Shown: in pieces, positions 8,587 through 16,665 of the stretch
Position numbering within the stretch: position 1 is the stretch's first letter
Layout: each line of letters begins with the position of its first letter
Source: Anaeromassilibacillus senegalensis
Lineage (GTDB): Bacteria > Bacillota > Clostridia > Oscillospirales > Acutalibacteraceae
DNA: 64,000 bases
Direction of reading: 5' to 3'
Assembly (NCBI RefSeq): GCF_001261775.1
Contig: NZ_LN868537.1
Coordinates: 62,001-126,000 of the forward strand
Notes under the pieces: generated by a model
Told to the model about the DNA's origin: nothing
The model's database searches: none
The model's input: only the letters and a program-made list of their open reading frames with translations
Made by a program: the position numbers and the translations under genes

Positions 8587-9753
8587 ATGTTGGGAAATTT
8601 TTGCTATGCCAACCCTACAAGGCTTTACTTTGGAGAAAACGCTTTGGATTTTTTACAGGAGGAACTGTCCCGCTATGGGAAAAATATCTTATTGGTATAC
8701 GGCGGCGGTTCCATTAAGCGAAACGGCGTTTACGAACAGGTGACCGCAATTCTGCGTGAGAGCGGAAAAACCGTTTTTGAGGATGCGGGCGTTATGCCGA
8801 ATCCCACAGTCGATAAGCTCTACGAGGGCTGCAAAAGAGCGCGAGAAAACAACGTCGATCTGATTCTGGCGGTTGGCGGCGGCTCCGTCTGTGACTATGC
8901 GAAGGCGGTTTCCGTTTCTGCTTACTGTGAGGAAGATCCGTGGGAGAAATATTATCTGCGCATGGAGGATGTGGACAACCGGATCATCCCGGTCGGCTGT
9001 GTACTGACCATGGTTGGAACCGGGTCGGAGATGAACGGCGGTGCGGTCATTACAAACCATCGGACAAAACAAAAGATTGGCCATGTATTTGGAGACAATG
9101 TGTTCCCGCGGTTTTCCATCCTCAATCCGGTTTTTACATATACCTTGCCCAAGTATCAGATGACTGCCGGATTCTTTGATATTATGTCGCATATCCTGGA
9201 ACAGTATTTTTCGGGCACTGACGACAACACCAGTGATTACATTGCAGAGGGGCTGCTGAAATCCCTGATCCACAGTTCCCGCATTGCAATGAAGGAACCG
9301 GAAGATTACGAGGCCCGCAGCAACATTATGTGGATTGCGACCTGGGCTTTAAATACGCTGATTGCCAAGGGGAAGAGCACCGACTGGATGGTGCATATGA
9401 TTGGGCAGTCAGTTGGCGCGTACACAGACGCAACCCACGGCATGACGCTTTCCGCTATTTCCATGGCGTACTACCGGCATATCCTGCCCTATGGTCTGGA
9501 AAAGTTCAAACGGTATGCGGTCAATGTGTGGAACGTCGATCCACAGGGCAAGAGTGGAGAAGAAATCGTCGGTGAGGGGCTTGACCGGATGGAGGATTAC
9601 ATGCGCGAACTGGGGCTTGTCATGAATCTGCGAAGCTTGGGAGTCGACGAGGCGATGCTGGACGGCATTGCAGACGGTACGATCCACATGGACGGCGGAT
9701 ACAGGGATTTGCCGCGTGAGGAAATCATATCCATTTTGAGAGACAGCCTGTAA
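8587..9753 (+). CDS. Iron-containing alcohol dehydrogenase (butanol dehydrogenase type)
   Basis: This is a 388-residue member of the group III alcohol dehydrogenases. The nucleotide-binding part shows NILLVYGGGSIKRNGVYEQV and ILAVGGGSVCDYAKAVS. TMVGTGSEMNGGAVITN is the typical substrate/NAD region. The metal ligands lie in the helical domain: HILEQYFSG, HMIGQSVGAYTDATHGMTLS and the following residues. It closely resembles YqhD/BdhA-like NADPH-dependent aldehyde reductases. It lies downstream of the aldo/keto reductase, ends before a clear terminator, and probably disposes of aldehydes during fermentation. Confidence 0.92.
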   Translation: MLGNFCYANPTRLYFGENALDFLQEELSRYGKNILLVYGGGSIKRNGVYEQVTAILRESGKTVFEDAGVMPNPTVDKLYEGCKRARENNVDLILAVGGGSVCDYAKAVSVSAYCEEDPWEKYYLRMEDVDNRIIPVGCVLTMVGTGSEMNGGAVITNHRTKQKIGHVFGDNVFPRFSILNPVFTYTLPKYQMTAGFFDIMSHILEQYFSGTDDNTSDYIAEGLLKSLIHSSRIAMKEPEDYEARSNIMWIATWALNTLIAKGKSTDWMVHMIGQSVGAYTDATHGMTLSAISMAYYRHILPYGLEKFKRYAVNVWNVDPQGKSGEEIVGEGLDRMEDYMRELGLVMNLRSLGVDEAMLDGIADGTIHMDGGYRDLPREEIISILRDSL

Positions 9754-9789
9754 TGGGTTTGGTGCCTGAATAGAATAAAATTATTTTTT

Positions 9790-9842
9790 AAAAGACGAAA
9801 CTGCTTTTGACATCAGCGAAGAGCAGTTTCGTCTTTTGCTTT
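9790..9842 (+). terminator. Intrinsic terminator after the alcohol dehydrogenase
   Basis: A perfect 15-bp stem, AAAAGACGAAACTGC (9790-9804) with 9823-9837, ends in TTTTGCTTTTG. Confidence 0.85.
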
Positions 9843-9941
9843 TGAAAAATAGATATCAAAAGAGAATACGTATTTGTTAAATTGAAAGGCGTTTTATAAT
9901 ATATACATATTAATGAAATAACTGTGACGTAAATTTGTGGA

Positions 9942-9975
9942 TTGAAACTATGCAGGACGCATTAAATGCTATAAT
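9942..9975 (+). promoter_or_regulatory. Candidate extended -10 promoter of the diguanylate cyclase gene
   Basis: TGCTATAAT (9967-9975) is an extended -10 box about 85 bp before the start codon. The nearest TTGAAA (9942-9947) is 22 bp away, too far for a normal -35. A small CCAGA/TCTGG hairpin lies in the leader near 10020. Confidence 0.4.
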
Positions 9976-10058
9976 ATCTAAATTAATGTGCAAACGCTTG
10001 AACGCGAAGCACACCAGAAGCGCATCTGGCGGTTCTTACATATAAAGAGGGATAGGGC

Positions 10059-11987
10059 ATGAAAAAGAATATCTTATTGCGGACCAATCTAATGGTTTGT
10101 ATTGTTATTATAATCGGTTTTTGCCTGACGGCTGTTCTCAGCTATCAGGCGAATTTTGACGCGTCTTTACAAAGTATTGAACAGGTGTCCTCCCTGACTT
10201 CCGAGGGGATTTATTATCAGTTGACGACCACCTTTACAAAGCCGGTAAATATTTCTCTTACAATGGCAAACGACAGCCTGCTGCGGGATCTGCTCGGCAG
10301 CGAAGCAACGCATTTGGATGACGAAGACTATATCGGAAGGCTCCGGGAATATTTGGGGAACTATCAGGAGAAATACAGCTATGATTCGGTTTTTCTGGTT
10401 TCCACGGCAACCGGCAGATACTACAATTTCCGTGGGCTGGACCGGGTTTTAACGCGCGAGACTCCGGAAAATGTCTGGTATTATGAGCTGTTGGACAGCG
10501 ATGCGGATTATGCGATGAATGTGGACAATGACGAAGCGGCAAATAATGAAATTACAGTCTTTGTGAACTGTAAAATTAAATCGGATGCGGGGACGACGCT
10601 GGGAATTGTCGGTGTAGGGCTGCGCATTGACTATTTGCAAAGCCTGTTGCTCGATTATGAAAAAAAGTTTGGCGTCCAGACTTACTTGATAGACGATGCG
10701 GGAGAAATTGAAATTTCCACGCAGTATACGGGGTTTGAACGGGAAAATCTATTTGAGCTGAATGCATTCAGCAGCGACGTAAAGCGCAAAGTTCTGAATT
10801 GGACAAAGGAGGAAGCTGCGTGCAGCTTTTGGACCTCTGAAGCTGATACGGCCGGTTTGTCCAGTTATGTGGTTGCGCGCTATCTGCCGGAATTGTCCTG
10901 GCATCTGGTGGTGGAAAGAAATATCGGTCCCCTGATGGAAGAGCTTTACCGGCAGCTTTTTCAGACTGTCCTGATTATTCTTGCGATCATCGGGATTATC
11001 CTTGTGGTAATCACATATGTGATCCGGGGCTTTAATCAAAAGATCATAGAGATGAATGAAAAGCAACAGGAAGTTTTCCGGCAGACGACGGAGCAGATGT
11101 ATGATAACATCTATGAGTTGAATATAACGCAGAACCGGGCGGCAGGCAAAAGTACCAAGCGGTATTTTGAAAGCTTGGGAATGCCGGGAGACATCCCCTA
11201 CGATCAGGCGCTGCGGGGAATTGCGAAAAAGCAAATTAAGGAAGAGTTTCGAGAGGGCTATATTTCCACCTTTGCACCGGAAAACGTATTGCGCGAATAT
11301 GAAAAGGGAAATACGCATCTGCGGTATGACTTCATGATCCGTCTGGATGGCGAAGACTATTTCTGGCTGCGGATTGACGCCCATACGTATTTTTGGCCGG
11401 AGGATGGCTGTGTCCACATGTTTACATACCGCAAAAATATTGATAAAGAGAAGAAGCAGGCGCTTCAGATGTCTGAGCTGGCCCAGAAGGATGAAATGAC
11501 CGGACTTTATACCAAAATGGCCACGGCCCGTCAGATCAATCGCTTGCTGGAGCAGAACTCAACCGGTCGGTACGCCTTTTTCATCTTTGATATCGATAAT
11601 TTTAAACAGGCGAACGATTCCCATGGGCATGCCTTTGGTGACTCTGTGATTGTTACCTTTGTGAATACGATTAAGAGGCATTTTCATGAGGAGTCGGTCA
11701 TTGGCAGAATCGGCGGCGATGAATTTGTTGCCTTTACTGTGGTTTCCGGCAGGCAGCAGGCGGATGAAATGGGAAAGAAACTTTCTGACGCACTGCATAT
11801 GCAGCATGTGGTTGGGCAGATGCGCTGGAACATATCCGCCAGCATCGGTGTGGCGATGTCGCCGGAGGATGGAACAACGTTTGAGTCATTGTATAAACGT
11901 GCGGACACCGCTCTTTACCAGACCAAGAAACGTGGAAAAGACGGCTATACCATCTATTTGAGCGCACAGTCAGGCAAAGGCAATTAA
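10059..11987 (+). CDS. Membrane Cache-domain diguanylate cyclase
   Basis: This is a 642-residue sensor. A membrane segment at about 10-32 and another at about 305-325 flank an extracytoplasmic region of about 270 residues of dCache type. A PAS-like stretch of about 120 residues follows, then a GGDEF domain at about 480-640 (DEMTGLYTKMATARQIN, FFIFDIDNFKQANDSHGH, GRIGGDEFVAF). The catalytic GGDEF is intact, so it should make cyclic di-GMP from GTP. The inhibitory RxxD site five residues upstream is replaced by HEES, so product inhibition at that site is probably absent. No EAL domain is present. It stands alone, between a terminator and the B12 riboswitch. Confidence 0.92.
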   Translation: MKKNILLRTNLMVCIVIIIGFCLTAVLSYQANFDASLQSIEQVSSLTSEGIYYQLTTTFTKPVNISLTMANDSLLRDLLGSEATHLDDEDYIGRLREYLGNYQEKYSYDSVFLVSTATGRYYNFRGLDRVLTRETPENVWYYELLDSDADYAMNVDNDEAANNEITVFVNCKIKSDAGTTLGIVGVGLRIDYLQSLLLDYEKKFGVQTYLIDDAGEIEISTQYTGFERENLFELNAFSSDVKRKVLNWTKEEAACSFWTSEADTAGLSSYVVARYLPELSWHLVVERNIGPLMEELYRQLFQTVLIILAIIGIILVVITYVIRGFNQKIIEMNEKQQEVFRQTTEQMYDNIYELNITQNRAAGKSTKRYFESLGMPGDIPYDQALRGIAKKQIKEEFREGYISTFAPENVLREYEKGNTHLRYDFMIRLDGEDYFWLRIDAHTYFWPEDGCVHMFTYRKNIDKEKKQALQMSELAQKDEMTGLYTKMATARQINRLLEQNSTGRYAFFIFDIDNFKQANDSHGHAFGDSVIVTFVNTIKRHFHEESVIGRIGGDEFVAFTVVSGRQQADEMGKKLSDALHMQHVVGQMRWNISASIGVAMSPEDGTTFESLYKRADTALYQTKKRGKDGYTIYLSAQSGKGN

Positions 11988-12041
11988 AAATTCCTGTACA
12001 GATCAGGTATTCTATGGTATATTGTTTTTACAGATATTACA

Positions 12042-12235
12042 AGGTGCCCGAGGTGTTCAGCTGGTCGGGAGAATAGGGAAACGGGTGCAAATCCCGTGCG
12101 GGACCGCCGCCGTAAAAGGCAAGTTCCGGCTTTTTTATGCCACTGTGGGTACACATGGGAAGGCAGAGCCGGAGCGCAAACGCCTGAGCCGGAAGACCTG
12201 CCTTGTAGTTGATATTCTGCCGGAGGGAGACCTCG
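12042..12235 (+). promoter_or_regulatory. Cobalamin (B12) riboswitch
   Basis: The sequence carries the family's conserved blocks in order: AATAGGGAA, ACGGGTGCAAATCCCGTGC, GGGACCGCCGCCGTAA, TGCCACTG, GGGAAGG, and the B12 box GAGCCGGAAGACCTGCC (near 12187-12203). It precedes cbiM, which imports cobalt for B12 synthesis, so high adenosylcobalamin should shut off expression through the terminator at 12320-12352. The outer limits are approximate. Confidence 0.95.
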
Positions 12236-12319
12236 AAAGGCGGGAACTGCGCGGCGGACGGACAAAACGTTTGCGCAGACAGCATTCAGCTTGCCGTATT
12301 GGTAACTGTTTGTTATCCT

Positions 12320-12352
12320 ATGCCTTTCTCGATTCAGAGAAAGGCATTTTTT
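12320..12352 (+). terminator. Terminator of the B12 riboswitch expression platform
   Basis: An 11-bp perfect stem ATGCCTTTCTC (12320-12330) with 12337-12347, followed by T-rich sequence, lies 28 nt before the cbiM start. Confidence 0.85.
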
Positions 12353-12379
12353 GCGGCATAATTTGTAAGGAGGAAAAAC

Positions 12380-13126
12380 ATGACTCGAAATGAAAAGAAA
12401 GTATTTGTCCTTTCCGTTGTGTTTGGCGCTGTGCTCTGTGTACCCCAGAATGCATTTGCCATGCACATTATGGAAGGATACTTGCCCCCACTGCATTGCG
12501 TTTTTTGGGGCGCCGTTTGTATTCCGTTCCTGGCAGGGGGTGTGATCTCCATCCGGCATACGATTCAGCGGCGGAGAAAAGCGCTGCTGTTGCTTGCGAT
12601 GGCCGGTGCGTTCATCTTTGTGATTTCTTCGCTGAAAATTCCATCTGTTACGGGCAGCTGCAGCCACATGACCGGCACCGGATTGGCAGCCATCCTTTTT
12701 GGTCCGGTTGCCGCAAGCGTTTTGGGAATCATTGTGCTGGTTTTTCAGGCCGTTCTTTTGGCGCACGGCGGCTTGACTTCCCTGGGAGCAAATACGTTCA
12801 GCATGGCGATCGCCGGCCCTCTGCTCAGCTGGGGCCTGTATAAACTGGGCAAAAAATGCAGGATTCCCCGTCTGGCCAATATTTTTATCGCGGCGACGTT
12901 GGGAGACCTGTTTACCTATTGTGTGACCAGTCTGCAACTGGCTCTGGCAAACCCGAGCGTGGAAGGTGGAAATGCCGCAAGCGCCGTGAAATTCCTGGGG
13001 GTATTTGCGCCCACACAGCTCCCGCTTGCGGTAATTGAAGGAATTTTGACCATGCTCATTATCCTTGGACTGGAAAGCTATGCAGAGCCGGAACTGCGTG
13101 AGATTGGCTTTCTGGAGGAAATTTGA
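12380..13126 (+). CDS. cbiM: Cobalt ECF transporter substrate-binding subunit CbiM
   Basis: This is a 248-residue polytopic membrane protein. After a cleavable leader (MTRNEKKVFVLSVVFGAVLC) the mature N-terminus begins MHIMEGYLPP, the metal-coordinating start that defines CbiM/NikM. KIPSVTGSCSHMTGTGLAAI and LFGPVAASVLGIIVLVFQ are family signatures. The protein binds Co2+ for uptake by an energy-coupling factor transporter. It is controlled by the upstream B12 riboswitch and is followed directly by cbiN. No cbiQ or cbiO follows here, so the ATPase and coupling subunits must come from another locus. Confidence 0.95.
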   Translation: MTRNEKKVFVLSVVFGAVLCVPQNAFAMHIMEGYLPPLHCVFWGAVCIPFLAGGVISIRHTIQRRRKALLLLAMAGAFIFVISSLKIPSVTGSCSHMTGTGLAAILFGPVAASVLGIIVLVFQAVLLAHGGLTSLGANTFSMAIAGPLLSWGLYKLGKKCRIPRLANIFIAATLGDLFTYCVTSLQLALANPSVEGGNAASAVKFLGVFAPTQLPLAVIEGILTMLIILGLESYAEPELREIGFLEEI

Positions 13127-13127
13127 T

Positions 13128-13445
13128 ATGCGTAATAAGACAAAAATCGTGGTGCTCTCCCTTGTTTTGGTGCTGCTCCTTGCCGTTGTACCGCTGTTTG
13201 TTTTGAAGGGGGCGGCGTTTGGCGGGAGCGATGACGCGGGAAGCCAAATGGTGGAACAGATTCGCGGGGAAGCTTATGAACCGTGGTTTACACCGGTGCT
13301 GGAACAGGTGATTGGCGGAGAGCTTCCAGGGGAAATTGAGAGCCTTTTATTCTGTGTGCAGACGGGGATCGGCGTTGGTGTAATCGCATATGGGTTTGGC
13401 TATTTGGTAGCGCGTAAGAAGTATAGTAAAGCGGAAAAAGAATAG
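13128..13445 (+). CDS. cbiN: Cobalt transporter accessory subunit CbiN
   Basis: This is a 105-residue protein starting at ATG 13128, one base after the cbiM stop. It has a membrane segment at the N-terminus (KIVVLSLVLVLLLAVVPLFV) and one at the C-terminus (QTGIGVGVIAYGFGYLVA) around a short outer loop with FGGSDDAGSQMVEQI and YEPWFTPV. This two-helix layout and the Phe-Gly-Gly-x-Asp loop are those of CbiN, which loads Co2+ into CbiM. The gene is usually followed by cbiQO, which are missing. Confidence 0.93.
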   Translation: MRNKTKIVVLSLVLVLLLAVVPLFVLKGAAFGGSDDAGSQMVEQIRGEAYEPWFTPVLEQVIGGELPGEIESLLFCVQTGIGVGVIAYGFGYLVARKKYSKAEKE

Positions 13446-13740
13446 AACGTAAGACGTAATTCAAAACAACCATGCGCAGCATCAGCCTGTGAACAGCCCT
13501 GGGTGATACAGACAGTGCAAAACGCCCCGGGTAGGGCGATAGATTATGGGGAGAGGCGGGCGCGCAAGTGGCGCCTCTCCGGTTTTACAGGCAGCAATGC
13601 GATTGCCAAAGAGCGCTCAAATTGTGGACAGGTAGAGAAATGCCTTGCCCGGTATGAAATATTCGTCACCCACTTGAATTTGGAGCGGTCTCTTGAATAA
13701 GTTCGCATATTCGTGCACTTGTTATCCCGTCCGTACCCAC
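13446..13740. other. Gene-free stretch after cbiN with a terminator hairpin
   Basis: No convincing gene is visible where cbiQ would be expected. The stretch holds a 9-bp hairpin, GGAGAGGCG (13550-13558) with CGCCTCTCC (13572-13580), followed by GGTTTTAC, a plausible weak terminator for cbiMN. A smaller CGCCC/GGGCG pair lies just before it. Nothing else is recognisable. Confidence 0.5.
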
Positions 13741-13769
13741 TTGAAATCCTTTTCACTGCCTGCTACAAT
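13741..13769 (+). promoter_or_regulatory. Sigma-A promoter of the PPC-domain gene
   Basis: TTGAAA (13741-13746), 17-bp spacer, TACAAT (13764-13769). The start codon lies 30 bp downstream, so the promoter still serves the interrupted reading frame. Confidence 0.75.
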
Positions 13770-13799
13770 GAAACAAATAGGAATCAGGAAGTGAATGCA

Positions 13800-14219
13800 A
13801 TGACTCAATATCTTGTTGGCGATACGTATGTTGTGCGTTTGCAGAGGGGAGAAGAGGTTTTATCTTCCATTTAAATGTTGTGTGCACAGGAACAGATAGC
13901 GTTGGGAACGATCTCTGCACTGGGGGCGGTTAATCATGTGGTGATCGGTGCTTATGAGGTTGAAAAGCAGCAGTATATTTCTCGTGAGTTTGATGGCACA
14001 ATGGAAATGACCTCTTTAACAGGCAATATTACGGAGATGAATGGGGAGCCTTATCTGCATGTGCATGCCACTTTTGGTGATTTAAATGGGACAGTGATCG
14101 GTGGGCATCTAAACGAGGCGGTGGTCAGTGCTACCTGTGAGCTTTTTATTCGCCGGTTGGATGGCCGCATCGGCCGAAAGTTGGATCCGGAAACCGGATT
14201 GAATGTTTTGGATATTTAA
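13800..14219 (+). pseudogene. PPC/DUF296-domain gene split by an in-frame stop
   Basis: ATG 13800 (with AGGAAGTG upstream) opens MTQYLVGDTYVVRLQRGEEV then LSSI, and meets TAA at 13872-13874. The same frame continues at once with ATG 13875 for 114 residues (ALGTISALGAVNHVVIGAYE, PYLHVHATFGDLNG, VIGGHLNEAVVSA). Together they form one complete PPC domain, the beta-strand/GGHL-type fold often linked to DNA or nucleotide binding. One base change (for example AAA to TAA) explains the stop. The TAAATG overlap could allow reinitiation, giving a two-chain protein. The promoter and the downstream 114-residue frame look intact, so the break is recent or tolerated. Confidence 0.75.
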
Positions 14220-14233
14220 AGGAGAGCTGAAAA

Positions 14234-14530
14234 ATGGTTAAGCATATTGTCATGTGGAAATTGAAGGACGAAGTAAAGAACGAACAGTTGAATGAGTTGG
14301 TGGTCTCGTTACAAAGTCGGTTTAAAGCGCTGTTGGGGGTCATCGACGGGTTGACGGATATTGAATTTGGACAAAACTATAACGGCGGAGAGTATGACAT
14401 TGCTTTGTACTGTGCGTTTACCACACAGGAAGCGCAGAATGCCTATCAGAAAAATCCCGCGCACCTGGCGGTTGCGGAAACCGTGCGTGCTTCCACTTGT
14501 GGACGCGCCTGTGTCGACTACGAAATTTAA
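14234..14530 (+). CDS. Dabb-family (stress-responsive A/B barrel) protein
   Basis: This is a 98-residue protein starting MVKHIVMWKLKDEVKN, the classical opening of dimeric alpha/beta-barrel (Dabb) proteins. FGQNYNGGEYDIALYCAFTT and YQKNPAHLAVAETVR match the second half of the domain. Members form small ferredoxin-like dimers and are usually annotated as stress-responsive; a substrate is not known. It lies 14 nt after the PPC gene with AAAGGAGAG as ribosome site, so both are one transcript. Confidence 0.88.
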   Translation: MVKHIVMWKLKDEVKNEQLNELVVSLQSRFKALLGVIDGLTDIEFGQNYNGGEYDIALYCAFTTQEAQNAYQKNPAHLAVAETVRASTCGRACVDYEI

Positions 14531-14537
14531 TACAATA

Positions 14538-14580
14538 AAGCCGTGCTTAGATGTTCATAATCGGTGCACGGCTTGTTTTC
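14538..14580 (+). terminator. Intrinsic terminator after the Dabb gene
   Basis: AAGCCGTGC (14538-14546) pairs with GCACGGCTT (14566-14574), followed by GTTTTC. Confidence 0.75.
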
Positions 14581-14691
14581 TATTTGGACACAAATTGTTC
14601 AATTGCTTCTGGAAAAAGTATGCTATGATAACTCTGGAATCTTATTACCATCCATTTAATAAAATATGGTTATGAAAAAGGAGGAATTGCA

Positions 14692-15027
14692 ATGCTTACC
14701 GAATTGGAAGCCACGTTGAAAAAGGTTTTATTAGCGGGAATCGGCGCCGTGGCGGTAACTGCGGAGAAAGCTGATGAAATCATTAAAGAACTTGTGAAAA
14801 AAGGTGAGATCACCGTAGAACAAGGCAAAGCGCTTAATGAAGAATTGAAACACCGGGCGCAGGAGGCCGCCAAAAAGGCGCAGCCGACAGAGCCGCTGGC
14901 CGCTCCGCCTAAAAAAGCGCCGGAGGTGGATGTAGACGCCATGAGCCGTGAGGAACGTGAAGCTTTGAAGAAGAAGCTGGAAGAGCTGGAAGCAAAAGAA
15001 GGCGATGGAAAAGACGACATCTTCTGA
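14692..15027 (+). CDS. Phasin-like coiled-coil protein
   Basis: This is a 111-residue protein. The N-terminal helix (LKKVLLAGIGAVAVTAEKAD) and the segment EIIKELVKKGEITVEQGKAL resemble the phasin/PhaF superfamily helix-turn. A Pro/Ala linker and a charged coiled coil (SREEREALKKKLEELEAKE) follow. It overlaps the next gene, an ABC1 kinase, by 23 nt, so the two are cotranslated. This pairing with a UbiB/AarF-type kinase recurs in Clostridia (from memory). No polyhydroxyalkanoate genes are seen, so a granule role is not supported. Confidence 0.7.
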   Translation: MLTELEATLKKVLLAGIGAVAVTAEKADEIIKELVKKGEITVEQGKALNEELKHRAQEAAKKAQPTEPLAAPPKKAPEVDVDAMSREEREALKKKLEELEAKEGDGKDDIF

Positions 15028-16597
15028 GCCGGCTGGCAGCGGTGGACGTCTGCGTGAAATTGTGTCCATTCTTGCAAAGCATGATCTTGTGAGAGGCGTT
15101 ACACCAGAGAAAGTACGTATTGTTCTGGAAGAGCTTGGTCCAACGTTTGTCAAGCTGGGACAGATATTATCTATGCGGCGGGATATGATTCCCGCCGCAT
15201 ATTGTGAGGAATTGGCTCTTCTGCGTGCGGATGTACGTCCACTTTCTTTCCTTGAAGTCAAACAGGTAGTCGAATCGGAATACAAACAGCCGTTGCAGGA
15301 GATATTTCTTTCTTTTTGTGAAGAGCCTTTGGGCTCTGCTTCCATTGCGCAGGTTCATGAGGCGGTGCTCAAAAGCGGCAGGCACGTGGTGGTAAAGGTA
15401 CAGCGTCCGGGGATCCATGAAACAATGTCACAGGATATTATGCTTTTGCACCGGGCGGCCGATCTGTTAAAGCTCACGGAGGTGGGCACGGTCATTGATC
15501 TGCATATGGTGTTGGACGAGATGTGGACGGCGGCTCAGCAAGAAATGGATTTTCTGCTGGAAGCGAAGAATGCGCAGGAATTCCGCGAACGGAACCAATC
15601 GGTCGCGTTTGTCGATTGTCCCGAAATAGAACACCGTTATACCACAGGCAAGGTGCTGGTCATGGAATATATCGATGGCATCCCGATCGATGGTCTGAAA
15701 GCGCTTCAAATAGAAGAATACGATTGCAATGAGATTGGTTTGAAGTTGGCAGATCACTATGTCAAACAGGTGGTTGATGACGGCTTTTTCCATGCGGACC
15801 CGCATCCGGGAAATATCCGTATCCGGAACGGGAAAATTGTGTGGATCGATTTGGGAATGATGGGACGTTTGTCCGCCCGCGATCAGGCGCTATTCCGCGA
15901 CGGCGTAAAGGCGATGGCGCGGGGCGATGTGGACGAACTGAAAAATATTGTGCTGACAATCGGCGTTTGTACAGCGCCAATTGACCACATAAAACTATAT
16001 TCCGACATTGATGATTTCCTTGCCCGATACGGAAAAATGGACTTAGGCGGCATGAATCTGGGACAGATCGTGGAGGAATTGATGAACTTGGCAAGGGAAC
16101 ATCATATCTCCTTGCCCAAGGGAATGTCAATGCTCAGCCGCGGGATTCTGACGCTGGAAGGCGTGCTCGCCACACTCAGTCCGGAAATCAACCTGCTCCA
16201 AATTATGGCCAACCGGATGTCAGCAGATTTTCTGCGGGATTTTGACTGGAAAAAAGAGATAACCGGCAGCGGGCGCAGGTTGTATGAGTCGGCGCATAAG
16301 GCGGTCGATATTCCAGCTCAGATCTCCGACTTGCTGCGTATGGGAGTAAAGGGGCAAACCAAACTCAATCTGGAATGGATTGGTTCCGTGCAGCCGCTTG
16401 CGAAGATCGACGGCATGGTGAATAAAATTGTTAAATGCATTTTGACTGCGGCTTTTTGGATCGGTTCCAGTTTGCTGTGTTCGGCAGATATACAGCCTAA
16501 GGGCTGGGGGATCCCATTGATCGCTTTGTTTGGTTTTATTGCTGCACTGTTCTTTTTAATCTGGCTGCTATGGGATATGAAGCGGAAAAAGCGCTGA
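15005..16597 (+). CDS. ABC1/UbiB-type atypical kinase
   Basis: This is a 530-residue protein. The ADCK/UbiB family's KxGQ motif is seen in LGPTFVKLGQILSMRRDMIP, the Ala-rich loop in PLGSASIAQVHEA, and the catalytic region in VKQVVDDGFFHADPHPGNIR followed by KIVWIDLGMMGRLS. Two hydrophobic C-terminal segments (about 455-525) anchor it in the membrane. In ubiquinone makers such proteins help quinone synthesis; this anaerobe probably makes none, so the role may be lipid or isoprenoid related. The start overlaps the phasin-like gene. Confidence 0.9.
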   Translation: MEKTTSSEPAGSGGRLREIVSILAKHDLVRGVTPEKVRIVLEELGPTFVKLGQILSMRRDMIPAAYCEELALLRADVRPLSFLEVKQVVESEYKQPLQEIFLSFCEEPLGSASIAQVHEAVLKSGRHVVVKVQRPGIHETMSQDIMLLHRAADLLKLTEVGTVIDLHMVLDEMWTAAQQEMDFLLEAKNAQEFRERNQSVAFVDCPEIEHRYTTGKVLVMEYIDGIPIDGLKALQIEEYDCNEIGLKLADHYVKQVVDDGFFHADPHPGNIRIRNGKIVWIDLGMMGRLSARDQALFRDGVKAMARGDVDELKNIVLTIGVCTAPIDHIKLYSDIDDFLARYGKMDLGGMNLGQIVEELMNLAREHHISLPKGMSMLSRGILTLEGVLATLSPEINLLQIMANRMSADFLRDFDWKKEITGSGRRLYESAHKAVDIPAQISDLLRMGVKGQTKLNLEWIGSVQPLAKIDGMVNKIVKCILTAAFWIGSSLLCSADIQPKGWGIPLIALFGFIAALFFLIWLLWDMKRKKR

Positions 16598-16612
16598 CCG
16601 ATCGGCAGATGC

Positions 16613-16662
16613 AAAAATCCTCCAATTGTAGATAGGAGATACCTACAATTGGAGGATTTTTT
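16613..16662. terminator. Bidirectional terminator between convergent genes
   Basis: A 19-bp stem (16613-16631 with 16643-16662), AAAAATCCTCCAATTGTAG and complement, with A- and T-runs at its ends, lies between the ABC1 kinase and the convergent YitT-family gene. Confidence 0.9.
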
Positions 16663-16665
16663 GCG

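Noticed and set aside
9940..10058. A cyclic di-GMP riboswitch before the diguanylate cyclase gene
   Set aside because: The conserved GEMM blocks are not present; only a small hairpin is visible.
13446..13800. A remnant of cbiQ after cbiN
   Set aside because: No frame resembles CbiQ or CbiO; only a hairpin is seen.
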